Of a stretch of DNA of 64,000 nucleotides, positions 33,600-45,454 are shown piece by piece (position 1 is the stretch's first letter; the number at the start of each line of letters is the position of its first letter). This DNA is from Chamaecyparis obtusa (lineage: Eukaryota; Streptophyta; Pinopsida; Cupressales; Cupressaceae), in NCBI GenBank assembly GCA_027943335.1, contig BSBK01002160.1, positions 253,001 through 317,000 on the forward strand. Direction: 5' to 3'. Made by a program: the position numbers and the translations under genes. The notes below the pieces were generated by a model. The model saw only the letters and a program-made list of their open reading frames with translations. It searched no databases and was not told the origin of the DNA.

Positions 33600-35140
33600 A
33601 TAACCCATCTCATTTTTTGAAGACTCAGAGTCATTTTTGCAGGGCAATAATTTTCCTATTCATGCAAAAATTATCAAATGCACTTAGTGCAAAGTTGTCA
33701 AGTATCCCATATCATGATGTATTCATTGTGTACATGAAATGACATCATGATCACATTTGAATGGGTGGGTTTACCCTAGGCATGGTACCCCTTTGTCTCT
33801 AGACACACTGGAACTCAAGTAGAGGCATACCCTACTAATGAAGTCCCTTGTGTTCCCTAAGTGCATAAAATTGTCAAACTTTGAGGAACTATTTCTTGCA
33901 AAATGTGGAACCTACACACGATCCATTTGAACCTATAAGGTTGTAACCAGTCTCAGTTTTTGAAGACTCAAAATCATTTTTGTAGGGAAGAAATTTTTAT
34001 ATTCATGCAAAAATTGTTAGATGCACTCAGTGCAAAATTGTCAAGTAGCCCATATCACTTGGCATACCCTACTGACGATGTCCCTTGTGTTCCCTAACTG
34101 CATAAAAAGTGCAAATCATTATACATGTGCATGATCTATTTGAACCTAAAGGGTCATGTTAGGCCCCTCTATAATAACCTATCTCAATATTTGAAGACTC
34201 AGAGTCATTTTTGTAAGGAAGCAATTTTTCTATTTGTGCCAAAATTGTCAGATGCACACAGTGAAAATTTGCCAAGTATGCCATATCGCATTATGTTTGT
34301 CATGGGCACAAACAAACATCATGATCACATCTGGTTGGGTGGTTTTACCTTGGGCATGGTCCCATTTTTCTTGTCAACAAACTAGAACACTCAGCGGCAT
34401 ACCCTATCAACAATGTCCCTTGTGCTCCCTAAGTGTATAAAATTGTTGAACTTTGATGAACTGCTTGTTGCAAACTATGGCACATGATCATGATATTTTT
34501 GAACTTATAGTGTCATGTTAGGCCCCTCTACAATAACCTATCTCATTTTTGTAGGGCGGAAATTTTTTGTTCAAGCAAAAATTATCAGATGCACTTAGTG
34601 TAAAGTTGCCAAGTAGCCCATATCGTGTTATGTTAATTGTGGGTATGAACTGACACCGTAATCTAGTTGGGTGGTTTTACCATGGTTATGCTCCCATTTT
34701 TCCTCTTGACATGCCAAAACACTCAACAACATACCCTATCAGTGATGTCTCTTGTGTTCCCTAAGTGCATAAAACTGTCAAACTTTGAAAAATTGTTTCT
34801 TGCAAACCATGGCACTTGCACATGATCTGTTTGAACCTATAGGGTCATGTTAGGCCCCTCTACAATAACCTATCTTAGTTTTTGAAGACTCATAGTTGTT
34901 TTTGTAGGGAAGCAATTTTTTTGTTCATGCAAAAATTGTTAGATGCACTTAGTGCAAAGTTGCCAAGTAGCCCATATCGTGTTTTGTTCATCATGGGCAT
35001 GAACAAACACCTCAACCACCTCCATTTGGGTGGTTTTACCGTAGGCATGATCCATTTTTCCTCTTTACATGTCAGAACACTCAATGGCATAACCTATTGG
35101 TGATGTCCCTTACATACCCTAAGTGCATAAAATTGTAAGA
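33600..35140 (+). repeat. ~357-bp satellite array, right block
   Basis: Continues the array from 19325-20605 and 28403-28452. Marker positions 33838, 34075, 34410, 34742 and 35100 give spacings of 237, 335, 332 and 358 bp, so one unit here has lost about 120 bp. Units share TGAACCTATAGGGTCATGTT, AGATGCACTTAGTGCAAAGT and GCATGGTCCCATTTTTC-like phrases. Confidence 0.88.
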
Positions 35141-36284
35141 AGTAAGATATGCATGTGAGACTATGTTAGATTATGATGATGAATACTCATCATCTACTAG
35201 TAGCTCAAGTAGTAAAAAGTTCTCCTCAATGCACATGTACACTAACACAAAAATATCAAACAAATAAGTAACAAGTGCTATGGAACTATCCACGAAAAAA
35301 TATGAAATGAAGCCTCAAATTGGCTCATTAGCAGGCAAAGAATCTAATCATGCACTTCATTCTAGGACCATAAATATTTTAATTAGAAATGTTTTTTCAT
35401 CGAAGGCCTTGCCTTTATAAGACTTCATAAGTTGGGTTACTTATGTTGGGCATGAGCTCTCAAAATTCTTATCAAATTATGTCTCTCTTGGGCTCAAGGA
35501 CAATGTTGGACAGAGCCTGAAGAAACAAATAGAGTATGAGGTCCCATTAAAAGAAGACTCTTTAAACCATAGAGACTAAATAAGTGGGATCCCTTGTACA
35601 TCTAATAAGGGTTTAATGGAAAGTACAATTGTTGGACTGGACATAGGAGAACCAAGTCATTTTCTTGCAAGGAAAAATTATGAAGGAAATAGAGATAAAG
35701 TTTTTGAAAATTAGACACACAAATATTCATCTTTGTATATTAACGATCGTAAAAAATAATGAGAAGTTCATTGCCACCTTTGGCAAGGAAGTCTCACTCC
35801 TCATTTTACAAAAAAGGGCAATTGTTTATACTCCAAGTTTTAATTCAACTAACAAGTGGAGAGATTATCAAGGTAATGATCTCTTTCATAGACAAGTTCT
35901 TGATTCATCTCAAGGTTCTCATCTAGGTGACTAACTCCCTGGAGGTCCACGATTAGATTCACTGAATTCCCAAATTGGCAAAAGGGTAGAATCAATTTTC
36001 AAAATAGTATCCCAATTGAAGAGAAATGGAAATCCTAGTGAGTAGAAAGTTATTGCAGATCCAATGGGTGTATCTCCTCCATTGACAAATATAATTGCTT
36101 CCAAAGACTCGAGTTTAAAAGGAGACTGTCAGTTCCCAAACATGCCCCAATCGAGTAGATGAACCCAGATGTTTCCTAAGTAAAGGAGATACTATTTTAT
36201 TAAAGCATCTTTATGATCCCATTTGCAATCAATTACTACATTTTGAGCAGTTGGCAACGGGATTTCTGTAATATATAATGTCCT
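35141..36284 (+). other. Unrecognised sequence with a decayed open frame
   Basis: A plus-strand frame open at 35665-35934 (KWRDYQGNDLFHRQVLDSS near its end) continues, after a stop at 35932, with readable protein-like sequence to about 36150 (VESIFKIVSQLKRNGNPSE, then PMGVSPPLTNIIASKDSS). I know no family for it. It may be a fragment of a repeat-encoded or host protein. Confidence 0.25.
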
Positions 36285-36330
36285 CATGCAAGTCTGGCTG
36301 GGTGGGTTTTCCCTAGGCATGGTCCCATGG
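36285..36330 (+). repeat. Detached satellite fragment
   Basis: CAAGTCTGGCTGGGTGGGTT through GGCATGGTCCCAT matches the satellite unit, about 1.1 kb beyond the end of the main array. Confidence 0.7.
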
Positions 36331-36545
36331 GATTTTTATTTGGAAGCTAATTTCTCACCGTCCAACTAATTCATTTATTATGTGGCTTTTTAATAAGCGT
36401 GTTTAAATTTTAGACCATAAACAGTAATTCGCATACACATAGTTCATTTATGGGCTTTTTCATGGGAAGCTAATTGCTCAGCTCTCAATGACTTCATTTA
36501 TTGTGTTTTTTTCAATAAGCGTGATTAAAATTTAGATGGTGGGAG
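36331..36545 (+). repeat. ~125-bp imperfect duplication
   Basis: GGAAGCTAATTKCTCA, TTCATTTATTRTGTG and AATAAGCGTG occur in the same order at about 36350-36415 and 36475-36535. Confidence 0.65.
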
Positions 36546-38950
36546 TAGGTCTTGGCTGTGAGAACAAAATTAAAAATGAAAACAAAGAATGTATGCACCA
36601 TATTTTTGGTTTGTGCATCAAGCAATCAAAAATTTCCGTCATAAATAATGTGGAGCCTACGACATTCATTTCTCTTGAGGAATAGACACATAGTCGTATC
36701 TATTACCTACTTCAATATATTTTTACACTGAAGGTGTTTAATATCTAAAAGGAATGAGTTGATGTCCAACATCCACGGTTGTTGTTTGTTAAAAAGAGTG
36801 CAAGATAATAGAAACAGCAACAACTGTTTGATCATGTGGAAGGAACTTGTGTCTAGTTTTTTATATGTTCTAAAGCTCTGTAAATGGTACTCAATAGAAC
36901 TCTCTAATTGGGTGTAAGGATACGGGTTGAAGAGTTGTGGCCTAAAAATCATTCAAATAGGCCTAATAGATCTAGTGGTACTCAAAGAAGGAAAGGTTAA
37001 TGGCACTTTTCCAAACTGATTGTAAGTGGTTGGAATGAGTTATTTGGGGTCTCTGAATTCATAAAACAACCTTAGATCATAGGTCTCATTGTGTGGTCTT
37101 TTTTCTTCCATGGTGTGGATTTGAAGCCTAGAAGATGTGTCCCATAGTTAACTTGAGGGATGGGTTTTGAGACTCTGTGTAAGTCCATTGTATTGATTTA
37201 TTTTAAAGAGGTCTAGAGTGAATTTTGAATGCATCATTGATGTATCTACATCAAGGAGTAAGAAAAATGATGCCCTAGGCCTAGCATCTCAATGTGAAAG
37301 GCCAAGGAAAGTAGACTCTAAATACAAATTGGAGTGATGGACTAAATTTGTGAGGTTTAGGCACTAGAAACCAATTGATTCTTTAATTTTGAGATGAGTA
37401 ACAAGCGTTCAAGTAGTTTATTGGGCTTGATGAAGTCCTTTTGAGGCATGTGCTTTGGAAAAGTGGCATAATTAGGCCTTAAAAACATAAATCAGTCCAT
37501 TTTTGGTCCCTGTCTTTCAAAGTGACCCCTAGAAAATTTGAGATATGTTGGATAAACCCCAAAAGGGTATCTCAAACAATTATGTGTGTACCTAAACCTA
37601 TTACCCTAAGAGTTATCATCTAAAAACCTCCTAGATAGGGCTAGTAGGCCTAATTGGGCTTATTGAAGGAAGTGTCATTGAAAGGTGTCTAGGGTATGTT
37701 TAAAATGTTTTTTTGAGTTGTTTGGAGTCCTTTGATATTTTAAGTACTCTGACACAAATGTTTCCAATCTTTTGTCGGGTGATCCACCATGTTGTCCCAT
37801 ATAACATTAAAGGTGTCACCTCCTAGCACTTGGTTGTCTATCCTTGGAATCCCTCCACATGTTCCATATATTTATTCCTTGAAATTAGTGTTCTTATTTT
37901 TCTTAATTCACCTTGGTCCTCTACATCACTAAGACAACTTTAGTACATCTTGACAACATGACAACTTTGCTACACAGTGACAACTTTTGTCCTATTGAAT
38001 CCCTTAACCATCATGACACATTATGTTGAATATAAAATATCACAAAATGATCTGAATACCTTATTTAACTAATCAACATGAAATGGAACTTAAAATATTC
38101 ATAATTACCTCATGAAGGCATGAAGACAACATTTTTTACACTTTGCATAATGACAACTTTTACCAACTTTGACAATTTTTGTCAACTTTTGTATTTTTTA
38201 AAAAACAACTTGCATCCTTGACCTTTTAACATGACCAATGGCCCTTATGGGTCTTATTACATAAAAATGGACCCTTGAATTACAAATTTAGACAAATTTG
38301 ACATTATTGACCATTTGGGTTGCCAGAAAAGTTGCTTGACAACTTTTCTTACAAGTTGACAACTTTTCAACCTATGACCCCATTGACCCTCATTACATCT
38401 TGAAAGGTATATTATGACCTCATTACAATGATACAATGTCTTAAAATGCCAAAACACACTAATTGACCAATTTTTACAAGCACGACACCTATTGACAATT
38501 TAGTTGCAGGAAAAGTTGCTTAACAACTTTTCTTACAATTTAACAAACTTTTAAAAATGTTAGAATATAATGATAATTAAATATTATTACATCATAAATG
38601 GTCTATTTTAACCTTATTTCATTCAATAGTGACTCAAAATATCAAAAATCTATATTGGACCACATTTGTTAAGCAAGGTTAGGTGCACGTGCACCACTAC
38701 ATAGAGACAATCCAAAAGAAATCCATTGCTAACATGAAGGGACAATCCAATAGAAAGAAGAAATATAGAGAAACATGAGAGAATATACCAAACTCATCAA
38801 GAGACTAATGTAAAACTAGCTTAGTAATGTAACTAGCTTACAAGAACAAGTGAAGGTGTCATTGTACAAATGTAATGATACAAAATTCATTTATGTATTT
38901 ATAATCAAATGGTACACATTAGGATATAATCAAATGGTATACATTAGGAT
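36546..38950. other. Degenerate repeat DNA without genes
   Basis: No supported gene. 37.27-37.69 kb matches 17.78-18.20 kb in reverse complement. 37.9-38.56 kb is rich in TGACAACTT and GTTGACAACTTTT phrases also seen near 18.7-18.9 kb. Just before 38950 a short direct repeat (ATAATCAAATGGTA-ACATTAGGAT) occurs twice. Confidence 0.4.
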
Positions 38951-39286
38951 TGTTGGACTAATTTCCAACGTCCCCCTTTGGGATTTATGACATTGTTTAA
39001 TAGCCTCGTGTGTCTTCTATAAATATAGTGATTGTATCAAGCATTAATAGGTTGATCTTTTGGTGCAACGACAACCACTAGTTGTAAAAAGTGGTATCAA
39101 GGTTCGGTCATAGGATCGAATCCCCTTGGGTGATACTGAGGGGGGATTGTTGGACTAATTGCAAATGTCCCCCTTCAGGATTTGTGACATGGTTTAACAA
39201 CCTCCTATGTCTTCTATCAGTCTAGTGGTTGTATCAGACATTAATAGGTTGATCTTTTGGTGCAATGGCAACCGCTAGTTGTAACA
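38951..39286 (+). mobile_element. TRIM: 336-bp miniature LTR retrotransposon with perfect TSD
   Basis: Two 139-bp LTRs (38951-39089 and 39148-39286) both start TGTTGGACTAATT; the right one ends GTTGTAACA, the left GTTGTAAAA. Between them lie only 58 bp: a primer-like TGGTATCA (39092-39099) two bases after the left LTR and a polypurine GAGGGGGGAT (39138-39147) directly before the right LTR. AGGAT flanks both sides exactly (38946-38950 and 39287-39291). By hand the LTRs differ at about 21 of 139 positions, so it is old. The left LTR has a TATA box, TATAAATA (39018-39025), lost in the right copy. It has no coding capacity. Confidence 0.93.
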
Positions 39287-39348
39287 AGGATATACAAATG
39301 TAACAATACAATATTCATTATGTGTTTATAATTAAATGGTACACATTA

Positions 39349-39560
39349 GGATATACAAATTTTGGCCTCACAATATTTACAAATCAGCCCATGGTCACTT
39401 ATATATACAAGATTTGGCATCTAAATATGCACATGATAGCTCATGACCATTTATATATACAAAATATGACATCTAAATATGCACATTACAGCTCATTACC
39501 ATTTATATATATAAAATTTGGCCTCCAAATATGCACATAGAGAAGCTCATGGCCATTTAT
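39349..39560 (+). repeat. 52-bp tandem repeat, about four copies
   Basis: Units of the form CATGRCCATTTATATATACA-AATTTGGCATCT-AAATATGCACAT-AGCT repeat every 52-54 bp from about 39369 to 39560, with a weaker first unit. Confidence 0.85.
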
Positions 39561-40227
39561 ATACAAAAATAGAAAAGTTACAACATTTCGCAAAAAATAT
39601 ATAGAAAATTATCAAAATCATTCTACCATTCTCTAGAATCATTCTTGTAGATGGCCCAAAATTAATCAAGTTAACCTTCTAGATCAACTCTAGCCCTTAT
39701 TGTGTTAAGTATTGCCTTGTGGTCAGATTTGCAAACTTTCCATTAACTATTGTTAAGAGGTCTACTACGATACTTAATCAATTGAATATGTGTTGCAACA
39801 ACAAGGTTAGAGTAATGAAGAATATGTATGTGTCTCAAAGTCCTCAAATAACCACATATTAGAATTTTTCATAGGATGCTTGCATTTTATAGAACAATAA
39901 GTTAAAACCAAAATCAGCAAAATAAGTGCAATAAAATGAGTTTAAGAACTCTCAAAGTCCTCAAACAACTACACGTTAGATTTTTATAGGGTAGCTTTTA
40001 AGCCATGCCCCTATCACAACAATGAATCCTATTGGGTACTCAATGCTCTCTAAAACAATGACTATAGTTGTAAATTGTTTTTGCCTCAATACAATGACAC
40101 AAAATGTAATATGTTCATTCTTCATTTTTCTTGGTTGCAACAACTGCATACACATGACCTTCATTTTACAGAAGGATAAGTTAATACCAAAATTATAATA
40201 AATTATAATAAAAGGGGTTTAATATTA
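39561..40227. other. AT-rich stretch without genes
   Basis: Nothing coding. A short phrase (CTCAAAGTCCTCAAA-AAC-ACA-TTAGA) is repeated at about 39834 and 39951, again suggesting a small local duplication. Confidence 0.4.
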
Positions 40228-41564
40228 TGTTGGTGAACAAATTTGTCTCCTTCGCAACCACTCACAAGCTTAACTCTATCGTCCTTTCTTGGAGATAAAC
40301 AATCCACAACGGTTGGGTAAGTGTATGGTAATCACTTCCCTCTGAATTTTTAAGAGGTACAGCTCGCTCAGAAGATATTCAAGGAATGAAACTATCGGTA
40401 TTCCTTTACCTGGAAGGAATAGAAGGTGAGAAATCATCTATCCATAAACTTGGGATAGATGTGGCGATTTACAAATAAGTCAGCACAAACCGAGAACACA
40501 AAGATTCCTAGTTCAACATTCAAATCAAGAGATGCGTGGAAAGATCACAACTCTATTTCAGATTATGTGTGATACATGAAACTCACAGACTTATTTGAAC
40601 ACACAAATATATTTTGATGGACAGGAGTTTATCAAAAATAATTGCATTGACACAAAGTTCAATGACAATCTAAATGAATGTATTCAAACTCAAAGATTTA
40701 AAACTTATTGTGTTTATCTTATGATAAAGAATGATAGTCAAAAGACTCTCATTCCCATCCACACTAAAAATTAAATCTGAAAATAAAACATATTATATCT
40801 TCCCCTCTGTTACAATAAAATTCAGAAAGTGTTTTCCTCTCCTTGTAGCTCCAAGACTACTGGAAAGAGAACCCTTCTTTTTTCTAGCTTTTTACAATAA
40901 ATAGTTACGAGGGAACATTAATTAGTTTTTATAACTGAATCTTGAAATCTCATGACTCTTATTTGATTGTCTTTTAATTCTCATAGCTTTATGTCCCTAA
41001 AGACTTTCATTTTATTATAATGTTGTTTATAAATATTTCTTTATAGAAACATTATAAGTACAAATTTATAATAGAGGAAGGGAATGTTGATTTTAAATCT
41101 GGTGATTGGGCAGCATCAACATTGTGTGCTCTGTTCCAATAAGCTAACATATATTTTGTTACCATATTTTCTTCATCTTTTATCTATCGGGTCCATGTTT
41201 ATTTTGAACTAATTCCATTATTCCCATCATTTGATAATTTATCAAAATCTCTATATGGCATTCCCCAAATGATGAGTAACTACATGAATTGTCAAAGTAC
41301 ATTATGGATTCCATTTCTCATTCTTGGCATGGAATTAAATTTCCCAAATGTAATCAAATTTTATTGTCATTGACTATTTTGAAAGTGTTGTACTCTAGCA
41401 TGTGTATCTTTTGGGCCCAAAATAATTTTTCCAATCACTCTGGTGAGGATTTTGATTATTAGGTTTTTCAAAACATATCTAAAAATGAGTCAGATCCAAC
41501 AGTTAAATTCAGAGATATTGCTCCTGCACTGAGACAATTTTTTTGGGACAATCAATTCATGGTT
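40228..41564 (-). repeat. LTR 1 of the unknown element
   Basis: Homologous to 44110-45450 from TTGGTGAA through GGGACARTCAATTC. The homology stops at about 41564; since the partner is truncated there by a deletion junction, the true LTR may extend further to the right. Confidence 0.7.
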
Positions 41565-42795
41565 ACGGGTTGCATTGAAAACTATAAACATTATCTTGTA
41601 GACACTATTCGAGCCCTTCCTTTTGTGTACATGACATTGTCAAATGGTTTGCATATATCTTGTGTGTGCTCTCATGCATACAGAATAAGTCAGCATGAGT
41701 CTTCATATGACTGCAAGAACCATAGAAATCCAACTTGGGTGCCTTCTCCACATTTGATCTGAAGTGAATACTCTAAATTGAAAGTGAAACTACATGAGCC
41801 AAGTCACCATCCCGAGATTGGATACACTATAATAGAATTTTGGAAACCTCCAGAGTTGTCTTCAAAATTTCAAAGGAGATCGAGGCCCATGAATCACATA
41901 GAGACAAAAACTCTTGATAGTTTCAGGAATACTAAATGAAGAGCAATGTAAGTGACACATGAGATATATGTTGGAGGTGAAGGGAAGTCACTGATCATGC
42001 ATGGAGCTTCACAATCTGCACTTTGAATTTTCTGTCAAACTTGTACCTCTTAACCCATCGAACTCTACAAAATGGTTGAGCACATTGAGCTTGACTGAAC
42101 TAATTGAATCTTAATGAACCCTCTTAAACCAAAATTGAACCAGTTTGAACCATGTCAAACCTGATTGAATCAATTTGAACCATGGGACTATCCCTCTGAA
42201 CTGATGAGTCAAGCCTTCGAACTTGGACCTAGAACTTCTGATTTTGTTGAACCAGTGAACCTTTCTAAACCATTCTGAACATGTTTGAAGCAGTTTGCAC
42301 CGAGTTCAAAGGAGTTCAAAGGAGTTCAAAGTATTTTTACTTACTTGTTCGAATTTAGCATGCAAATCAAAAAGAAAATCCTTTCCAAATCACAACATGC
42401 AAGTGGAGGGAATTTAACTTAAAATTTTAAATTTGGGGACCGTGTGTGGGCCAACATAGGCTCAACTAGGGGACTGCTTTTGATGAAAAAGAAGAGAACT
42501 CCAACATCTCTCATTGAAAAGATGAGTTCCTAACAACATTGGGAAATAGAGTCACAAAGAGTGGAATGTTGGGAGCTTCTTGCAAGTGGGTGGAGGGGAG
42601 AAGGGTTGAGAAAATAAACCAAAACTAAAACCACCAAAACACCTAGACTAAAGCACCTCCAAAACTAAACTACACACAACAAAACACATTCACAAGTATA
42701 TACATAGGTAGGGAGATCCTATTAAAGGAAGAAAGGGAAATAAAAACTGACACATGACCATTTATTGGTGAAGAGAAATACGATCCCTTCCAGCA
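41565..42795 (-). other. 3' interior of the unknown element, with GAACC-rich stretch
   Basis: Non-coding as far as I can see, and it may include the remaining part of LTR 1. 42060-42340 is rich in TTGAACC / TGAACCA phrases, ending in a 10-11 bp tandem GAGTTCAAAG (three copies, about 42304-42334). Confidence 0.4.
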
Positions 42796-43524
42796 TTAAA
42801 GATTGAGCCTGAATAGAGTATCCCAAGACCACTGTTCTTTGACAACTTCTTTGATGTTAAATTCCATACTAATAATATGCAAAAATTTGGGAACATAAAA
42901 ATCATTCCCAAATATCCAAACCATGTCATGAACTTCTAATTTTTCCTGGGCTTTTTGCATATCATCTCTCAAATAATTTCCAACTTCTAGCTGAAAGAGA
43001 TGATGCCTAGAAATCCCTTCAAGAAAGATTACATAATCTTCGCAACTAATGCTACCAAGATCATCATTTTTCACATAACTTTCAGCATTATGATAGATTT
43101 CAGCAAAGAAAGATATTTCATCTAGCATGAGCTCTTCTTTTTTAGGAATACTTACTTTCTTTCTGGCAGAAAAAATATCATCATTACTCATACCAAGCAG
43201 TCCACCTATCTTCTCATTTATCAAATTATCATAATATTTAGCCCCATCCTTATAATCTAGATTTTTCGTAGTGGAGCTCTCCTCTTTGATAGCTGATAGA
43301 AATTGACATATGACTTCTTCTTCATACAAGAAAGTGTTGTCCCAAATGGTTAGCCTCTCTTTGCATTTTGGTATGTCATTTGTGTGGTTGTCTTCCTGTT
43401 CTACCTCAGGTATCTCATTATGAACCAGATTTTCAAAATTAGATAAATCTTCATTGAAACCATATCTCATCTTATTATCATCACAATTTCTAATAGGGGG
43501 ACATGATATTATTTTGTTATTCAA
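42796..43524 (-). CDS. ORF2 of the unknown LTR element, no recognisable domain
   Basis: 242 codons open on the minus strand from ATG at 43524. The protein is acidic and mostly helical-looking, with RLTIWDNTFLYEEEVICQFL (about residues 58-77), KYYDNLINEKIGGLLGMSND and DEISFFAEIYHNAESYV. The C-terminus reads VVKEQWSWDTLFRLNL. No zinc knuckle, protease DSG, RT YxDD or integrase motif is present. Middle parts are conserved in the second copy (45837-46050), so it is a genuine component of the element. It could be a divergent gag, an accessory protein or captured host sequence; I cannot decide. Confidence 0.5.
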   Translation of the reverse strand: MNNKIISCPPIRNCDDNKMRYGFNEDLSNFENLVHNEIPEVEQEDNHTNDIPKCKERLTIWDNTFLYEEEVICQFLSAIKEESSTTKNLDYKDGAKYYDNLINEKIGGLLGMSNDDIFSARKKVSIPKKEELMLDEISFFAEIYHNAESYVKNDDLGSISCEDYVIFLEGISRHHLFQLEVGNYLRDDMQKAQEKLEVHDMVWIFGNDFYVPKFLHIISMEFNIKEVVKEQWSWDTLFRLNL

Positions 43525-43613
43525 ATGGGAAGATCCTTTAATTGGTTGGTTGCAAATTTTGAAATGTAAAGAATCATCCTTATTGTCTTTTCAATGGAAC
43601 CAAAAGTTCTAGA

Positions 43614-44027
43614 CTATGGTTGCATACTAATCTGAGAATCTTCATTATTAGAACTATGGGGATCAAGATGATATTCCATACCTCTGAAATTGAGAGATTC
43701 CACCTCTGGGGTGAAGAAGGGTTGTGGCACACTATTGTTGTTCAAATTTCTTAATTCTTTAGCATCAATTTGCTCCTTTCTTGTTAATGGTTCTTGCACA
43801 ATAGCTTTTTTCTTGATGAGGACGGCGCCATAGAAAGATTTCAAAAATCTTACTTGCTTTGCCACATCTTTTGTAACTTCTCTGATTGGATTGTTTCTAA
43901 ATGGTGAAATAAAGATAAAAATATCTGAAATTTCTTTGCTTCTTGTTGGAAACCAATCCTCTAAAGTTTCTAGATATGCTAGAAATATCTCTCGACATTC
44001 ATCTTCAACAAAGCCGCCAGCCTCCAT
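43614..44027 (-). CDS. ORF1 of the unknown LTR element, no recognisable domain
   Basis: From ATG at 44027, 137 codons. It starts about 60 bp after the primer-like site, where gag would normally begin. Sequence: EDECREIFLAYLETLEDWFP near the N-terminus, then DIFIFISPFRNNPIREVTKD and AKQVRFLKSFYGAVLIKKKA, then a polar Ser/Asn-rich end. About 90 bp with stops separate it from ORF2; the two may once have been one reading frame. The copy at 46670-46329 keeps IREV-EDVAKQVRFLKSFYG and FFTPEVESLNFRGMEYHLDP. I recognise no family. Confidence 0.5.
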   Translation of the reverse strand: MEAGGFVEDECREIFLAYLETLEDWFPTRSKEISDIFIFISPFRNNPIREVTKDVAKQVRFLKSFYGAVLIKKKAIVQEPLTRKEQIDAKELRNLNNNSVPQPFFTPEVESLNFRGMEYHLDPHSSNNEDSQISMQP

Positions 44028-44085
44028 CCTCAAGGAGGCACCTTCAGATTTTTGAGAAAATAAAACACTGGAACTTTGATTCCTC

Positions 44086-44103
44086 TCCCCAGTAGAGTCA
44101 CTA
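44086..44103 (-). promoter_or_regulatory. Primer-binding-site-like sequence of the unknown element
   Basis: On the minus strand TAGTGACTCTACTGGGGA lies 6 bases inside the LTR end. It resembles the GACTCYRCTGGGGA primer sites of some plant Ty3 elements (Tat/Ogre type, tRNA-Arg), which suggests a Ty3-like origin although no Ty3 protein is seen. Confidence 0.5.
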
Positions 44104-44109
44104 AAAATT

Positions 44110-45454
44110 TATTGGTGAATAAATTTGTCTCCTTCACAAACGCTCACAAGATTAACTCTATCACCCTTTCTTGGAGACAAACAATCCACAATAGTTGTGT
44201 AAGTGTATGGTAATCATTTCCCTCTAAAATTTTAAGAGGTACACCTCCCTCAGAAGATATTCAAAGAATGAAATTATTGGTATGCCTTTAAGCAGAAGGC
44301 ATGGAAGGCGAGAAACCATATATCCATAAACTTGGGATAGATGTGACAATTTACAAATAAGTAAGAATGAACTGAGAACACAAATATTCCTAGTTCAACA
44401 TTCAAATCAAAAGATGAGAGGAAAGATAAAAACTTTATTTTAGATTATGTGTGATACATGAAACTCACAGACTTCTTTGAACACACAAATACATTTTAAT
44501 GGATAGGAGTTTATCAAAAATAATTGCATTGACACAAAGTTCAATGACAATCTAAATGAATGTATTCAAACTAAAAGATTTAAAACTTATTGCATCCATC
44601 TTCTACTAAAGAATGATAGTCAAAATACTGTCATTCCCATCCACACTAAAAATTAAATCTGAAAATAAAACATACTATATCTTCCTCTCTTCTACAATAA
44701 AATTCAGAAAATGTTTTCCTCTCCTTGTATCTCCAAGACTGCTGGAAAGACAAGAACCCTTGTTTTCTCCAGCTTTTTACAATGAATAGTTACAGGGGAA
44801 CATTAATCAATTTTTATAACTAAATCTTGAAATCCCATGACTTTTATTTGATTATCTTCTAATTCTCATAGCTTTCTGTCTCTAAAGACTTTCATTTTAT
44901 TATAATGTTATTTATAAATATTTCTTTATAGAAACATTATAAGGACAACTTTATAATAGAGGAAGGTAATGTTGATTTTAAATTTGGTGACTGGGTAGCA
45001 TCAATATTGTGTGCTCTGTTTCAATAAGCTAACATATATTCTGTTACCATATTTTCTTCATCTTTCATCTATCGGGCCCATGTTTATTTTGAACTGATTC
45101 CATTATTCCCATCATTTGATTATTTATCAAAATATATGAATGACTTTCCCCAAATGATGAGTAACAACATGAATTGTCAAAGTCCATTATGGATTCCATT
45201 TCTCATTCTCGGCATGGAATTAACTTTCCCAAATGTAATCAAGTTTGACTATCATTGACTATTTTGATAGTGTTGTACTATGTCATGTGTATCTTTTGGG
45301 ATTGAAATAATTTTTCCAATCACTCCAGTGAGGATTTAGATAATTAGGTTTCTCAAAACATATCCAAAAATGAGCCAAATCCAGCAGTTAAATTCAAAGA
45401 GATATTTCTCCCGCATTGAGATTATTTTTCTGGGACAGTCAATTCGTGGTTTTG
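44110..45454 (-). repeat. LTR 2 of the unknown element
   Basis: Matches LTR 1 throughout. It ends at 45454, where sequence switches abruptly to ORF2-like interior (GCATGAGCTCTGC), a deletion junction. Confidence 0.7.

Noticed and set aside
40228..45454. Plus-strand orientation for the two-LTR element
   Set aside because: The primer-like site and both ORFs read on the minus strand; no polypurine tract precedes 44110 on the plus strand.
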